From Streptomyces glomeratus (lineage in GTDB: Bacteria > Actinomycetota > Actinomycetes > Streptomycetales > Streptomycetaceae): DNA of 64,000 nucleotides. The number at the start of each line of letters is the position of its first letter. Positions within the stretch are counted from its first letter, which is position 1. The translations under genes were made by a program, and so were the position numbers. Location: contig NZ_JAKEEB010000004.1 in assembly GCF_021462825.1 (NCBI RefSeq), forward strand, positions 1 to 64,000. The letters are read 5' to 3'. The notes beneath the pieces are model-generated. The model did no database searches, was not told the DNA's origin, and saw nothing but the letters and a program-made list of their open reading frames with translations. This document shows positions 8,657-17,727 of the stretch, one piece after another.

Positions 8657-10266
8657 CGGCCGTTCCCCTCCACCGCCGCGCCCGCGCTTCCCTCCACCTG
8701 CCAGCCGGGGTCGACGCCCGGGAAGAACAGCGGGACGTTCACCCGTACGGTCGCCTTCATCACCGGGCCGTCCGGGTTGCAGCGGATCGTCGCGCCGCTC
8801 CAGGCTCCCGGCAGATGCGCGGCCCCCGCCGACTGGCAGGCCCCCGCCGAGTCGCCCTGCACGGCCGCCGCCGCCGTGGCCGCCCGTGCCGCCTCGTCGG
8901 CCGCGTTGCCCGCCAGCGAGTACGTGTAGCCGTACAGGACGCACTCCCACAGCAGCGCCATCACGACCAGCAGCAGCGGGAACATCCCGGCGAACTCCAG
9001 GGTGACCGCACCCCGGTCCCCGCCCTTGCGCCACAGGGTCAGGGCGCCCCGGTCCGGCGGTGCCTTCCGCCGCCGTCCGACCCCGCCCTCCGGTGGCGCG
9101 ACCAGGCCCAGTTCGGCCGCCAGCGCCCACAGCGCCTGCTTCACCGTGGAGCGGGCGTCGAGGTCCTGGAGGCGACCGGCGTCCACGACCGACTGGAGTT
9201 CCTTGAAGGACGCCGGGACCACGGTGCGGGCCACCCTGGTGCCGGTGATGCGTTCGACGAGGGCCGGCTGGATCTCCGTACCGCGCGAGTGGCGGTTGAC
9301 GACCGTGAGCGTCTCCTCCGCCTTGCGGATCTGGAGGCGGTCCCACAGGCGCACCATCCGCTTGGCGGCGCGGACCGCCACCACGTCCGGGGTGACGAGC
9401 AGCAGCGCCTGGTCGGCGACCTCGACGGCCGCGGCGGTGGCGGAGTTCATCTGGGCGCCGCAGTCGACGATCACCACGTCGTGGCGGGAGCGCAGCGCGC
9501 CGATGACCTGGCGGGCCACCCGGTCGGTGACCTCCTCGCCGCGTTCGCCCTCGGCGGGTGCGAGCAGGAGACCGACACCGCTGTCGTGGGTGTAGACGGC
9601 GTCCTGCAGGACGCGGGGGTTGATGTCCGTGATCGCCGCGAGGTCGGCGACCGAGCGCCGGAACTGCACGTCCAGGTAGGAGGCGACATCACCGGACTGG
9701 AGGTCGAGGTCGACCAGGGCGACCGTACGGCCCGACGCCCGTGCCGCCAGCGCCAGCTGCACGGCCGTGACCGTCGCGCCGACCCCGCCCTTCGCGCCGG
9801 TGACCGTGACCACGGTCCCGCCGGGCCCGCTGTACAGCTCGGGGGTGGTGCTGCCCAGGTGGCGCCGCATCCCGGCGGACCAGGCGGCGGCGGCCTGGAC
9901 GCGTTCGGCCAGGGCGTCGTAACCGAGCGGGAGGGTGACGATGCCGCGGGCGCCGGAGTCCATCGCCGCGGTGAGCACGCCCGTGCTCGTGTCGGCGGTG
10001 ATGAGGACGACCCCGACCGCCGGGAACCGCATGACCAGGTCGCGGATCAGGTCGAGTGCGGGGAGCGGTCCGATGCGCTCGTGGACGAGGACGACCTCGG
10101 GCAGTTCCTCGAGGGACTCGCCGGCCAGCCGCGCCAGGGTGTCGAGCAGGGCGGTGGAGTCATGCACCGGCGGGGCGGGCTCGGCGTCGGGGAGCCGGCC
10201 GAGCAGGGGGGTGAGCGCGCGGACCGCGTCGAGGTCGCCGACGGCGGGGAGGATGCGGAGGGTCAT
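8653..10266 (-). CDS. CpaE-like ATPase fused to a C-terminal TadE-like domain
   Basis: A 537-residue fusion protein. Residues 1-140 look like a degenerate receiver domain as in CpaE (VVLVHERIG, ARGIVTLPLG). Residues 150-395 are a MinD/ParA-type ATPase with the deviant Walker A TGAKGGVGATVTAV, VDLDLQSGD and the Walker B-like DVVIVDCGA. This half normally localises Tad machinery. After an Arg/Pro linker, residues ~418-537 start again with DRGAVTLEFAGMFPLLLVV, a TadE-type membrane helix followed by NAADEAARAATAAA and an extracellular tail. The fusion tethers the ATPase to the membrane. The ATG has GGGAGGA seven bases upstream and overlaps the small repeat ORF by four bases. A sequencing indel joining two genes cannot be excluded, but the junction reads as a normal linker. 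Confidence 0.85.
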   Translation of the reverse strand: MTLRILPAVGDLDAVRALTPLLGRLPDAEPAPPVHDSTALLDTLARLAGESLEELPEVVLVHERIGPLPALDLIRDLVMRFPAVGVVLITADTSTGVLTAAMDSGARGIVTLPLGYDALAERVQAAAAWSAGMRRHLGSTTPELYSGPGGTVVTVTGAKGGVGATVTAVQLALAARASGRTVALVDLDLQSGDVASYLDVQFRRSVADLAAITDINPRVLQDAVYTHDSGVGLLLAPAEGERGEEVTDRVARQVIGALRSRHDVVIVDCGAQMNSATAAAVEVADQALLLVTPDVVAVRAAKRMVRLWDRLQIRKAEETLTVVNRHSRGTEIQPALVERITGTRVARTVVPASFKELQSVVDAGRLQDLDARSTVKQALWALAAELGLVAPPEGGVGRRRKAPPDRGALTLWRKGGDRGAVTLEFAGMFPLLLVVMALLWECVLYGYTYSLAGNAADEAARAATAAAAVQGDSAGACQSAGAAHLPGAWSGATIRCNPDGPVMKATVRVNVPLFFPGVDPGWQVEGSAGAAVEGNGR

Positions 10267-10391
10267 CGGCGAGTCCTCCCGAGGAGGAGGCCGCGGGGGG
10301 CGGACCCGCCGGGGACGGGGCCGCGGGGGGCGGACCCGCCGGAGACGGGACCGCTGCGGACGGGGCCGCCGGGGACCGGGACGGACCTCAT
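10263..10391 (-). CDS. 42-residue Pro/Gly-rich repeat peptide between cpaB and cpaE-tadE
   Basis: A small ORF of 42 residues made of a near 10-residue repeat (GGSAPRGPVP, GGSAPRG, and a diverged GGPVRSGPVS), ending LLLGRTRR. It has an excellent Shine-Dalgarno: GGAGG at 10398-10402, six bases before the ATG and touching the cpaB stop. Its own stop overlaps the next gene as ATGA. These signals argue that it is translated and couples cpaB to the cpaE fusion. There is no signal peptide or membrane helix, and I know of no family. It could be only a translational bridge. Confidence 0.55.
   Translation of the reverse strand: MRSVPVPGGPVRSGPVSGGSAPRGPVPGGSAPRGLLLGRTRR
10291..10380. repeat. three 30-bp tandem repeats
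   Basis: Two adjacent 30-bp units (10291-10320, 10321-10350) differ at two or three bases, and a third diverged unit follows (10351-10380). Each begins CCGCGGGGGGCGGACCCGCC or a variant. The repeat length is a multiple of three and it lies inside the 42-residue ORF, where it gives the 10-residue peptide repeat. Confidence 0.8.
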
Positions 10392-10401
10392 GCGTGGCCT
10401 C

Positions 10402-11115
10402 CTACCTGTCCTGGTCGAGGGTGTACGTGCGGTCGCCGGGCGTGAGCGTGGTCTGGGAGCCGCCCGCGACCAGGGCGAGCCGGACGTGTTCGGCGAACGA
10501 CTCGGCGTACGCGACGCGTTGGGCGTCCGCGGTGTCGAGCGCGAAGGTGATGGGGACGGCCTCGGTGGCATTGCGGCGGCGCTCGTCGCTGGACTGGTCC
10601 GGGTCGAGGGCGGTGAGCTTGCCGACGTCGAGGACGCGGGCGTTGGTCACGATGACCCTGGACTCGTCCTTGCCCTTGTCGTTCTGGGCCTTGAAGGTGG
10701 CGTAGATGTTGACCCGCGAGCCGGGGTCGATCTTGCCCGCGACACCGGTGGACGCGTCGATCATGATCGCGATCTCCTGCTGACCGGCCAGCAGGGCGGG
10801 CCGGTCGACGATCATGTCGGTCTGCAGCAGCGACCCCTTCTCCAGCCGGGTCACGGCGATCTTGCCGCGGATCTGCGAGAGGCTGGTGACCGCGGTCGCG
10901 GACAGCCAGCGCCGGGGCATGGAGATCCGCTGGAACCGGTCGGCGGTCAGCTCCTGGTACGGCTGGATGTCGTCCTTGAGCCGGTACGCCGTGACCTCCG
11001 GCCCGACCTTCGAGTTCACGTCGCGGATCACCGACAGGACTCCGGCGAAGGCGCCGACGGCGGCGAGCGCCGAGAGAACCAGCAGGATGACGCCGCGGCG
11101 CTGGCGTGCGTTCAC
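10402..11115 (-). CDS. cpaB: Flp pilus assembly protein CpaB/RcpC
   Basis: A 237-residue periplasm-facing/extracytoplasmic assembly protein. It has a single N-terminal membrane helix (residues ~8-30), then an SAF-like beta-clip domain (~45-105; VTAYRLKDDIQPYQELTADRF, IAVTRLEKGSLL). The RcpC/CpaB domain follows (AIMIDASTGVAGKIDPGSRVNIYATF is the family signature), with alternating strands to the end. The GTG at 11115 has GAGGTGA about six bases upstream. It lies downstream of the zinc-ribbon gene and upstream of the repeat peptide, in the same operon. Confidence 0.9.
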   Translation of the reverse strand: MNARQRRGVILLVLSALAAVGAFAGVLSVIRDVNSKVGPEVTAYRLKDDIQPYQELTADRFQRISMPRRWLSATAVTSLSQIRGKIAVTRLEKGSLLQTDMIVDRPALLAGQQEIAIMIDASTGVAGKIDPGSRVNIYATFKAQNDKGKDESRVIVTNARVLDVGKLTALDPDQSSDERRRNATEAVPITFALDTADAQRVAYAESFAEHVRLALVAGGSQTTLTPGDRTYTLDQDR

Positions 11116-11208
11116 TACATCTCACCTCGAAGGGACGTGCCGAGCAGTCGGGCGGGCCCGCTTTCCGGCCGGGGACGGTCTGCGGTCATGCGGTGGTGCG
11201 TACGGGGC

Positions 11209-12066
11209 TCATGTGCCGCCCCGTGGCAGTGCGCGGGCGGCGGCCGGTTGCGGTTCGGGGGGCGGCGGCAGAGGCGCGGCGCAGAAGCCGCAGCGATCGC
11301 CGATGAGTTCGAGGCCGCACCAGTGGCACACCTCGCGCCGTACCGAGGAGACGAGCTGGTAGAGCACGGACACGTCGTGCAGGCCCGCGGCGAACTCCAC
11401 GATCCGCTGGGTCCCCCACCAGGGCCCGGAGTGCTTCGGCAGGGGCACGGTCGTGACGCCCTGGACCCGCCAGGCGGGCGCGAGGTGGGCGGTGACCCAG
11501 TCCGAGGGCGGCTGCCCGGCGGCGACGACCATCCGGGTGCCGAACTCGGGGCCCGGTAACTCCTCCTGCCCGATGCGGACGAGTTGCGGCCGGGGATGGG
11601 CGAGTACGGCGAACTGGGCGTTGGGCGCCCAGGACTTGGCGTGGGTGGTGAGCGAGACGGGGACGCGGTCGAGCTTGGTGACCGAGCCGAGCAGGGCACC
11701 GGCGTAGATGTAGTGGGCGAGCAGCCGCACGGACGACGCCAGTACGCCCGGGCTGAAGTCGCAGACCGACAGCCGGCGTAACTGCTGGGCCAGCAGGGCG
11801 AGTCCGAGCGGGGGCAGATCGACGCCGAGCAGCGCGATGCGGTCGCTCTCCAGGATCGAGCGCACGGTGCGCAGCCGCTGGACGGCCGGGTCGTCACCGG
11901 AGGCGGCGTGCAGCGCGATGACGTACCCGTGCTGCTCGACGAGCGCGTGCAGGCCGTTCAGGGACTGCTCGAGCGTGGGCTGGGGCTGGACCGCGGCGGG
12001 CGGGGTCTGCCGGTCGAGCGGTGGGAGCACCAGGTCGGGACTGGTGACGGCTATCGCGGTCGGCAC
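11209..12066 (-). CDS. conserved hypothetical protein with C-terminal zinc ribbon, first gene of Tad operon
   Basis: A 285-residue cytoplasmic protein of unknown function. The first ~230 residues are alpha/beta with no motif I can name (LHALVEQHGYVIALHAASG, VDLPPLGLALLAQQL). The C-terminus carries two CxxC knuckles (CHWCGLELIGDRCGFC), a zinc ribbon, followed by a Pro-rich tail. GTG start at 12066, with only a weak purine stretch upstream. It is the promoter-proximal gene of the leftward Tad operon, divergent from the chitinase. It could be a regulator or assembly factor of the pilus; this is inference from position. Confidence 0.7.
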   Translation of the reverse strand: MPTAIAVTSPDLVLPPLDRQTPPAAVQPQPTLEQSLNGLHALVEQHGYVIALHAASGDDPAVQRLRTVRSILESDRIALLGVDLPPLGLALLAQQLRRLSVCDFSPGVLASSVRLLAHYIYAGALLGSVTKLDRVPVSLTTHAKSWAPNAQFAVLAHPRPQLVRIGQEELPGPEFGTRMVVAAGQPPSDWVTAHLAPAWRVQGVTTVPLPKHSGPWWGTQRIVEFAAGLHDVSVLYQLVSSVRREVCHWCGLELIGDRCGFCAAPLPPPPEPQPAAARALPRGGT

Positions 12067-12383
12067 GGCTGCACACCACCCCGTTCACTGCGGCGGGTGG
12101 TCGACCACCGCCTCAGATGGCCCCTGTGAGGTCCTCTTGCATCGTCCTGCAACAGCACCATATCCACGGCGTGCCCGCCTCAACACCGAATCCGGAAGAT
12201 CATCTCACCGAAGGTGCCAGCTTGATCGACACAGCGTAGGCGCATATGCCGCAACTTGCCCCGGCGATCGAGGCGTTGGCGGTGCCAGAGGTCTTGACAA
12301 GCCAATTGGTCTGGACCAAGTTTCTCGTCAGGCGGTGGCCACCGTTCCTCCCCGAACCCCCCTCTCCCCCATCGGAGGCCCAA
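12067..12383. other. divergent intergenic region, Tad operon / chitinase
   Basis: A 317-base region carrying the outward promoters of the Tad operon (left) and the chitinase (right). The only strong element seen is the DasR-like palindrome with an overlapping TTGACA box, both on the chitinase side. No small gene is convincing here. Confidence 0.6.
12294..12319 (+). promoter_or_regulatory. TTGACA -35-like box and DasR-responsive-element-like palindrome upstream of the chitinase
   Basis: TTGACA lies at 12294-12299. The 14-bp near-palindrome TTGGTCTGGACCAA occupies 12306-12319, one base from perfect symmetry and very close to the known dre consensus built around TGGTCTAGACCA. The operator would overlap the spacer of a promoter whose -35 is TTGACA (no good -10 seen), so DasR binding should block transcription. 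DasR represses chitinase genes until glucosamine-6-phosphate accumulates, which fits the gene downstream. Confidence 0.8.
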
Positions 12384-14084
12384 GTGGACCGCGTACCAGG
12401 CATGCTCCGCCGCAGACGGACCCTGGCCGCGACCGCCGTCGCCGCGCTCGCCCTCACCTTCCTGGGCACCGGGCACGCGGCTGCGGCGGACGTGAACAAC
12501 GCCAGGAACGCCGGCTTCGAGTCCGGCCTCGCCGACTGGACCTGTTCGGCCGGCAGCGGTACGACGGTGCCGTCCCCGGCCCACGGCGGGGCGGCCGCAC
12601 TGAAGGCGACCCCGGCGGGCCAGGACAACGCGCGCTGCACCCAGACGGTGGCGGTCAAGCCCAACTCGACGTACACGCTGGGCGCGTGGGTGCAAGGCGG
12701 TTACACCTACCTGGGCGCGACGGGCACGGGCACGACGGACGTGTCGACATGGACGCCGGACTCGCCGGGCTGGAAGCAGCTGTCGACGACCTTCACCACC
12801 GGTGCCTCGACGACCTCGGTGACCGTGTACCTGCACGGCTGGTACGGCCAGGCGGCCTACTACGCGGACGACGTGTCGGTGTACGGCCCGGACGGGGGCG
12901 GCGGAGGTGACCCGTCCCCGACCGTGCCCGCGGCCCCCACCGGTCTCACGGTCTCCTCCACCACGTCCTCGTCGGCCTCCCTGTCCTGGAACGCGGTGTC
13001 GGGCGCGACGGGTTACAACGTCTACCAGGGCGGCATGAAGGTGTCCGGCGTGACCGGCGCCTCGGCCACGGTGACGGGCCTGTCCCCGTCGACGTCGTAT
13101 TCCTTCCAGGTGACGGCGACGAACGCGGCGGGCGAGTCGCCGAAGTCGGCGCCGGTGACGGCCACGACGGCCCCCTCGTCCGGCGGCGGAACCGGGGGGC
13201 TGCCGAAGCACGCGGTGACGGGCTACTGGCAGAACTTCGACAACGGCGCCACGGTGCAGAGGCTCTCGGACGTGCCGTCGCAGTACGACATCATCGCGGT
13301 GGCGTTCGCCGACGCGACGAGCACGCCGGGCGCGGTGTCCTTCAACCTGGACTCCTCCGGCCTCGGCGGCTACACGGTGGACCGGTTCAAGGCGGACATC
13401 GCCGCCAAGCACGCGGCCGGCAAGAAGGTGGTCATCTCGGTCGGCGGGCAGAACGGCACGGTCTCGGTGAGCGACGCGACCTCGGCGGCGAACTTCGCGA
13501 ACTCGGTCTACTCGCTGATGCAGACCTACGGCTTCGACGGCGTGGACATCGATCTGGAGAACGGCATCAACGCGACGTACATGACGCAGGCGCTGCGCTC
13601 GCTGTCGGCGAAGGCGGGCTCGTCGCTGATCATCACCATGGCCCCGCAGACGATCGACATGCAGTCGACGTCGTACGGCTACTTCCAGACCGCGCTGAAC
13701 ATCAAGGACATCCTCACGGTCGTCAACACCCAGTACTACAACAGCGGTTCCATGCTGGGCTGCGACGGCAAGGTCTACAGCCAGGGCTCGGTGGACTTCC
13801 TGACGGCCCTGGCCTGCATCCAGCTCCAGGGCGGCCTGTCCCCGTCCCAGGTGGGCCTGGGCGTCCCCGCCTCGGCGAGCGGGGCGGGCAGCGGTTACGT
13901 CTCCCCGACGGTGGTGAACAACGCCCTCGACTGTCTGGCGAAGGGCACCGGCTGCGGCTCCTTCAAGCCCTCGAAGACCTACCCGGATCTGCGGGGCGCG
14001 ATGACCTGGTCGACGAACTGGGACGCGGCGTCGGGCAACGCCTGGTCGAACACGGTGGGCCCGCACGTACACGCGCTGCCCTGA
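12384..14084 (+). CDS. secreted GH18 chitinase with CBM and fibronectin III domains
   Basis: A 566-residue secreted chitinase that hydrolyses chitin with retention of configuration. There is a signal peptide (~1-37; twin-Arg-like RRRRTLAATAVAALAL, cut after AAAA). A jelly-roll carbohydrate-binding domain follows (~38-165; NAGFESGLADWTC, WYGQAAYYADDVSVYGP), then a Gly-rich linker, an FnIII domain (~180-262), another linker and the GH18 barrel (~275-566). The catalytic motif DGVDIDLE is complete at 385-392, with acid E392; the SVGG strand motif is also present. GTG 12384 is chosen because GGAGG lies five bases before it; an ATG six codons on is the alternative. Controlled by the DasR-like site upstream. 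Confidence 0.93.
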   Translation: MDRVPGMLRRRRTLAATAVAALALTFLGTGHAAAADVNNARNAGFESGLADWTCSAGSGTTVPSPAHGGAAALKATPAGQDNARCTQTVAVKPNSTYTLGAWVQGGYTYLGATGTGTTDVSTWTPDSPGWKQLSTTFTTGASTTSVTVYLHGWYGQAAYYADDVSVYGPDGGGGGDPSPTVPAAPTGLTVSSTTSSSASLSWNAVSGATGYNVYQGGMKVSGVTGASATVTGLSPSTSYSFQVTATNAAGESPKSAPVTATTAPSSGGGTGGLPKHAVTGYWQNFDNGATVQRLSDVPSQYDIIAVAFADATSTPGAVSFNLDSSGLGGYTVDRFKADIAAKHAAGKKVVISVGGQNGTVSVSDATSAANFANSVYSLMQTYGFDGVDIDLENGINATYMTQALRSLSAKAGSSLIITMAPQTIDMQSTSYGYFQTALNIKDILTVVNTQYYNSGSMLGCDGKVYSQGSVDFLTALACIQLQGGLSPSQVGLGVPASASGAGSGYVSPTVVNNALDCLAKGTGCGSFKPSKTYPDLRGAMTWSTNWDAASGNAWSNTVGPHVHALP

Positions 14085-14106
14085 CCCCCGGTGCGCACCG
14101 CACCCC

Positions 14107-14137
14107 GGACGCCCGGCCCTTCGAGGGCCGGGCGTCC
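14107..14137 (+). terminator. terminator of the chitinase gene
   Basis: A perfect 14-bp GC-rich stem (GGACGCCCGGCCCT and its complement) around the loop TCG, 23 bases after the chitinase stop. Very stable hairpin without a U-run. Confidence 0.85.
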
Positions 14138-14277
14138 GCCCTGTCCTCCGGGGCCACCCCCGGAGGCGGCCTCCTCTCGGGCCCGTTGAAACATTTCCGT
14201 GGTGCCACCGCATCAATGAGGTGAGGGCCGTACGGGACGGCCGGCAGCACCACACGACACGGCACGACGGGGGACGC

Positions 14278-14793
14278 ATGAGACAGAGCCGCAGCGACGG
14301 GTACCCGGAGTTCGCGGCGGCGCGGGCCGGGCATCTGTACCGGTCCGCCTGTCTGCTCACCGGCGGCGACACCCATCTCGCCGAGGACCTGGTCCAGGAG
14401 ACCCTGGGCCGGGTGTACCTCCGCTGGGGACGCGTCTCCCGCGCCGACAACCCCGCCGGATACGCCCAGACCGTTCTCACCCGCACCTTCCTCGCGCATC
14501 AGCGGCGCCACAGCAGCCGTAGGGAACGCGCCACCGATGTGCTCCCCGAGGTGCCCGATCCGGGCACGGCCGGGGACGCACCGCTGCGGCTCACCCTTGT
14601 CGACGCGCTCGGACGGCTGTCCGCCAAGGACCGCGCCGTGGTCGTCCTGCGCTACTGGGAGGACCGCAGCATCGAGGAGACCGCGGCAGTCATGAACACC
14701 AGTTCGGCAGCCGTCCGCACCCGCTGCGTCCGGGCCCTCGCCCGGCTGCGCACCCTGCTCGGCGGCGCCCTCAGCGAGTACGCGACGCCCTGA
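14278..14793 (+). CDS. SigE-family ECF RNA polymerase sigma factor
   Basis: A 171-residue extracytoplasmic-function sigma factor of the Streptomyces SigE-like family (not the cell-envelope sigE itself). Region 2 is intact (HLYRSACLLTGG, AEDLVQETLGRVYLRW), and region 4 has the helix-turn-helix RSIEETAAVMNTSSAAVRTRCVRALARL. The ATG at 14278 has GGGGGAC upstream; an earlier in-frame start would add a leader without family similarity. The next gene encodes a single-pass membrane protein and may act on it as an anti-sigma partner, a common arrangement. Promoter specificity is unknown. Confidence 0.9.
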   Translation: MRQSRSDGYPEFAAARAGHLYRSACLLTGGDTHLAEDLVQETLGRVYLRWGRVSRADNPAGYAQTVLTRTFLAHQRRHSSRRERATDVLPEVPDPGTAGDAPLRLTLVDALGRLSAKDRAVVVLRYWEDRSIEETAAVMNTSSAAVRTRCVRALARLRTLLGGALSEYATP

Positions 14794-14893
14794 CCCGCCG
14801 GAGACACCGGGATTCCGCGACTCCGGCTCCGGGATCCACTCCGTCCGACCGGCCGACGACCACCATCCCACCCGCAGAAACGGCGGTTTTGCC

Positions 14894-16153
14894 ATGCCCG
14901 TTGAAGAGCACGACCCCTTCGAGGACCAGTTCGCCTCGGCCCTGCGCCAGGCCGGCGGCACCTTCGAGAGCCACCGGCTCGACCTGGCCGCCCGCGGCGA
15001 AACACGCGGCCGGAAGATCCGCCGGCGCCGGGCCGCCATCGCGGGCGGTGTGACCGGCGTGGCACTCGTCGGGCTGGGCGGGGCGCTCGTCCTGCCCGGA
15101 ATCCAGACGGACGGCGGACGGCGGCACTCCGTGGCCGGCAGCCCGTCGGCCCCCCCGACCCCGGCCGCCTCGCCCACGCGGCCGTCCGCCATGTCCGCCG
15201 ACGACGTCGTCCGCACCCTCGAAAGGCTGCTGCCCAAGGGGAAGTTCAGCGGCGAAGAGGGGCGCGGCACTGGCGAGCAGCTGCCGCCGTACGCACGGGT
15301 CGTCTACGACGACGGCAAGGGCAAGGCCGCCGTCGCCGTCATGGTGGATCGCGTTCGGCCCGGCGGCAGCCAGGCTCTGGAGACCACCGCGTGCCCCGAC
15401 AAGGTGTTCGTCCCGTACGACGCCTGCACCTCGGGCAGGCTCGCCGACGGTTCGACGCTCATGATCCTCCAGGGATACGAGTACCCGGACCGCCGCGTCG
15501 ACACGAAGCTGTGGAGCGCCGAGCTGGTCACGCCGAAGGGGCAGCACATCAGCGTCCAGGAGTGGAACGCCCCCGCCGAGAAGGGCGCGCCCGTCAGCCG
15601 CAGCCGGCCTCCGCTCTCCCCGGACCAGCTCAAAATGCTCGCCGGCGCGGCGGCGTGGCGGTCCGTCGCCGATGCCATCCCCGCCGATCCCCGCGTGCCG
15701 ACGGCAGAGCCGAGCCGGTCGCAGGGCGTCCCCGGAGGCTCGGTGTCGGCCACGCTCGCCACCCTCCTGCCCAAGGGGGCAGAGGTCGTCAAGAAGGGCG
15801 TCGCGGACCCCGGGTTCGGATACGTCGTCATCGACGACGGCAAGGGCGCGAGCATGGTGCAGGTCAACGTCCAGGCGGACATGTCCGGTCTCGCGAACCA
15901 GCTCTTCGGCTCCGGTTCCAGGACCCTGCCCGACGGCACCAGGGTCGCCACACACCAGGGGCCCGGCGACAAGGGCGGCAGGGGAGTCGTCATGTGGACC
16001 GTCGACACCATGCGTCCCGACGGCCGCCGGGTGGTGATCAGCGCCTTCAACTCCGGGACCCAGCACACCCCCGCGACCCGTGAGGCCCCCGCGCTCACCC
16101 CGAAGCAGATGGAGACCATCGCCACCAGCGAGAGGTGGTTCTCGCGCGACTGA
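14894..16153 (+). CDS. single-pass membrane protein downstream of the sigma factor, putative regulator
   Basis: A 419-residue membrane protein. A charged cytoplasmic N-terminus (~1-45; [17 protein letters not shown], ending [10 protein letters not shown]) precedes one transmembrane helix (~48-70). A long extracellular part contains two copies of a similar unit, each starting with a VxxTLxxLLPKG motif (residues ~105 and ~290). The pairs [17 protein letters not shown] and [17 protein letters not shown] show the duplication. The topology is that of membrane anti-sigma factors, though no zinc or ASD motif is seen. Closely downstream of the SigE-family gene. The ATG at 14894 lacks a strong Shine-Dalgarno. 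Confidence 0.75.
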   Translation: MPVEEHDPFEDQFASALRQAGGTFESHRLDLAARGETRGRKIRRRRAAIAGGVTGVALVGLGGALVLPGIQTDGGRRHSVAGSPSAPPTPAASPTRPSAMSADDVVRTLERLLPKGKFSGEEGRGTGEQLPPYARVVYDDGKGKAAVAVMVDRVRPGGSQALETTACPDKVFVPYDACTSGRLADGSTLMILQGYEYPDRRVDTKLWSAELVTPKGQHISVQEWNAPAEKGAPVSRSRPPLSPDQLKMLAGAAAWRSVADAIPADPRVPTAEPSRSQGVPGGSVSATLATLLPKGAEVVKKGVADPGFGYVVIDDGKGASMVQVNVQADMSGLANQLFGSGSRTLPDGTRVATHQGPGDKGGRGVVMWTVDTMRPDGRRVVISAFNSGTQHTPATREAPALTPKQMETIATSERWFSRD

Positions 16154-16171
16154 TCCCGCGTCGACCGGCCT

Positions 16172-16200
16172 GGCCCCGGGGGCTGTTCGCCCCCGGGGCC
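16172..16200 (+). terminator. terminator after the sigma-factor operon
   Basis: A 12-bp stem (GGCCCCGGGGGC / GCCCCCGGGGCC) with a 5-base loop, 18 bases after the stop of the membrane protein gene. Confidence 0.8.
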
Positions 16201-16365
16201 CGAGCCGTGTTTCCCTCGGTTCCTCGACACGTACTTGAACTGTTCATGCCATTTGCGCACCATGAGCGCAACACCCGCACGTACGTCGCAGCGAACGAAC
16301 CACCCCCCGCTCCACTCCACCCCACATCCGGAGACCCCGGAACCCTGGAGACACAAGGAGACTTC

Positions 16366-17718
16366 ATGCGACTTCGCATCCGCGGATCGGGCACCCGTGG
16401 CGGCAGACGGACCGCCGCCCTCGCCACCCTTCTGGCACTCGCCCTCGCGGCACCCGTCGCGGCCACCACCAGCGCCACGGCCACCGGCGCCCGGCCGGAC
16501 CGCTCCTCGTCCGACGACGTCCGCCAGTACGAGATCCATCAGGGCACGACTCCCCTGACCCGCACGGCCCTTCAGCGGACCGGCGTGACGGTCGACGAGG
16601 CGGACGAGGAGACGGTCGTCGTCTCGGGCCGCGCGGAACAGATCAAGAGGCTGCGGGCACTGGGCTATGACGTCACCCCGCTCGCGGCCGTCCCCGACCG
16701 CTCCGGCGGCGGGGGCGACGTACGGCTCTTCGACTTCCCCTCGGCGGACTCGAAGTACCACAACTACGCCGAGATGAACGCGGAGATCGACCAGCGGCTC
16801 GCGGCCTACCCGAACATCATGAGCAGACGGGTGATCGGCAAGTCGTACCAGGGCCGGGACATCGTCGCCATCAAGGTCAGCGACAACGTGGCGACCGACG
16901 AGAACGAGCCCGAGGTCCTGTTCACCTTCCACCAGCACGCGCGCGAGCATCTGACGGTCGAGATGGCGCTGTACCTGCTGCGCGAGCTGGGGGCGGGCTA
17001 CGGCAGCGACCCCGGGATCACCGACATCGTGAACAGCCGGGAGATCTGGATCGTCCCCGACCTCAACCCGGACGGCGGCGAGTACGACATCGCGACCGGC
17101 TCGTACCGCTCGTGGCGCAAGAACCGCCAGCCCAACTCCGGTTCCTCGTACGTCGGTACCGATCTGAACCGCAACTGGAACTACAAGTGGGGCTGCTGCG
17201 GCGGCTCCTCCGGCTCGAAGTCGTCGGAGACGTACCGCGGGGCGTCCGCCGAGTCGGCGCCCGAGGTGAAGGTGGTCGCCGACTTCGTGCGCAGCCGGGT
17301 CGTCGGCGGGAAGCAGCAGATCAAGGCGGGCATCGACTTCCACACGTACAGCGAACTCGTGCTGTGGCCCTTCGGGTACACGTACTCGGACACGGCGCCG
17401 GGCATGACGGCGGACGATGCCGCCGCCTTCAAGGCCGTGGGGCGGAAGATGGCCGCGAGCAACGGCTACACGCCCGAGCAGTCGAGCGATCTCTACATCA
17501 CCGACGGGTCGATCGACGACTATCTCTGGGGCACCCAGAAGATCTTCGACTACACCTTCGAGATGTATCCGACGTCCAGTTCGTCGGGCGGGTTCTACCC
17601 GCCCGACGAGGTCATCGAGCGGGAGACCTCACGCAACCGCGACGCGGTGCTGCAACTGCTCGAGAACGCGGACTGCATGTACCGCTCCATCGGCAAGGAG
17701 GCCCAGTACTGCAGCTGA
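16366..17718 (+). CDS. secreted M14 zinc carboxypeptidase
   Basis: A 450-residue secreted metallocarboxypeptidase removing C-terminal residues from peptides. Signal peptide ~1-36 ([20 protein letters not shown]), a propeptide (~37-125) with the activation-type beta-alpha units, then the M14 domain. Zinc ligands H191 and E194 lie in HQHARE and H326 in GIDFHTYSE. The catalytic Glu is E399 in YTFEMYP. Substrate-binding NPDGG and TDLNRNW are present. The ATG has AAGGAG seven bases upstream. Several Cys near residues 284-286 and the C-terminus could form disulfides. Related Streptomyces enzymes are carboxypeptidase T/SG-like. Monocistronic. Confidence 0.95.
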   Translation: MRLRIRGSGTRGGRRTAALATLLALALAAPVAATTSATATGARPDRSSSDDVRQYEIHQGTTPLTRTALQRTGVTVDEADEETVVVSGRAEQIKRLRALGYDVTPLAAVPDRSGGGGDVRLFDFPSADSKYHNYAEMNAEIDQRLAAYPNIMSRRVIGKSYQGRDIVAIKVSDNVATDENEPEVLFTFHQHAREHLTVEMALYLLRELGAGYGSDPGITDIVNSREIWIVPDLNPDGGEYDIATGSYRSWRKNRQPNSGSSYVGTDLNRNWNYKWGCCGGSSGSKSSETYRGASAESAPEVKVVADFVRSRVVGGKQQIKAGIDFHTYSELVLWPFGYTYSDTAPGMTADDAAAFKAVGRKMAASNGYTPEQSSDLYITDGSIDDYLWGTQKIFDYTFEMYPTSSSSGGFYPPDEVIERETSRNRDAVLQLLENADCMYRSIGKEAQYCS

Positions 17719-17727
17719 CGGCGCGGT

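Noticed and set aside
8815..11559. 914-codon open frame on the plus strand over the Tad genes
   Set aside because: Antisense shadow of cpaE and cpaB; composition is not protein-like.
12180..14486. 768-codon open frame on the minus strand across the chitinase gene
   Set aside because: It is antisense to a gene with a complete GH18 motif and signal peptide; its translation is Arg/Gly/Val-rich junk, typical of GC-rich shadow frames.
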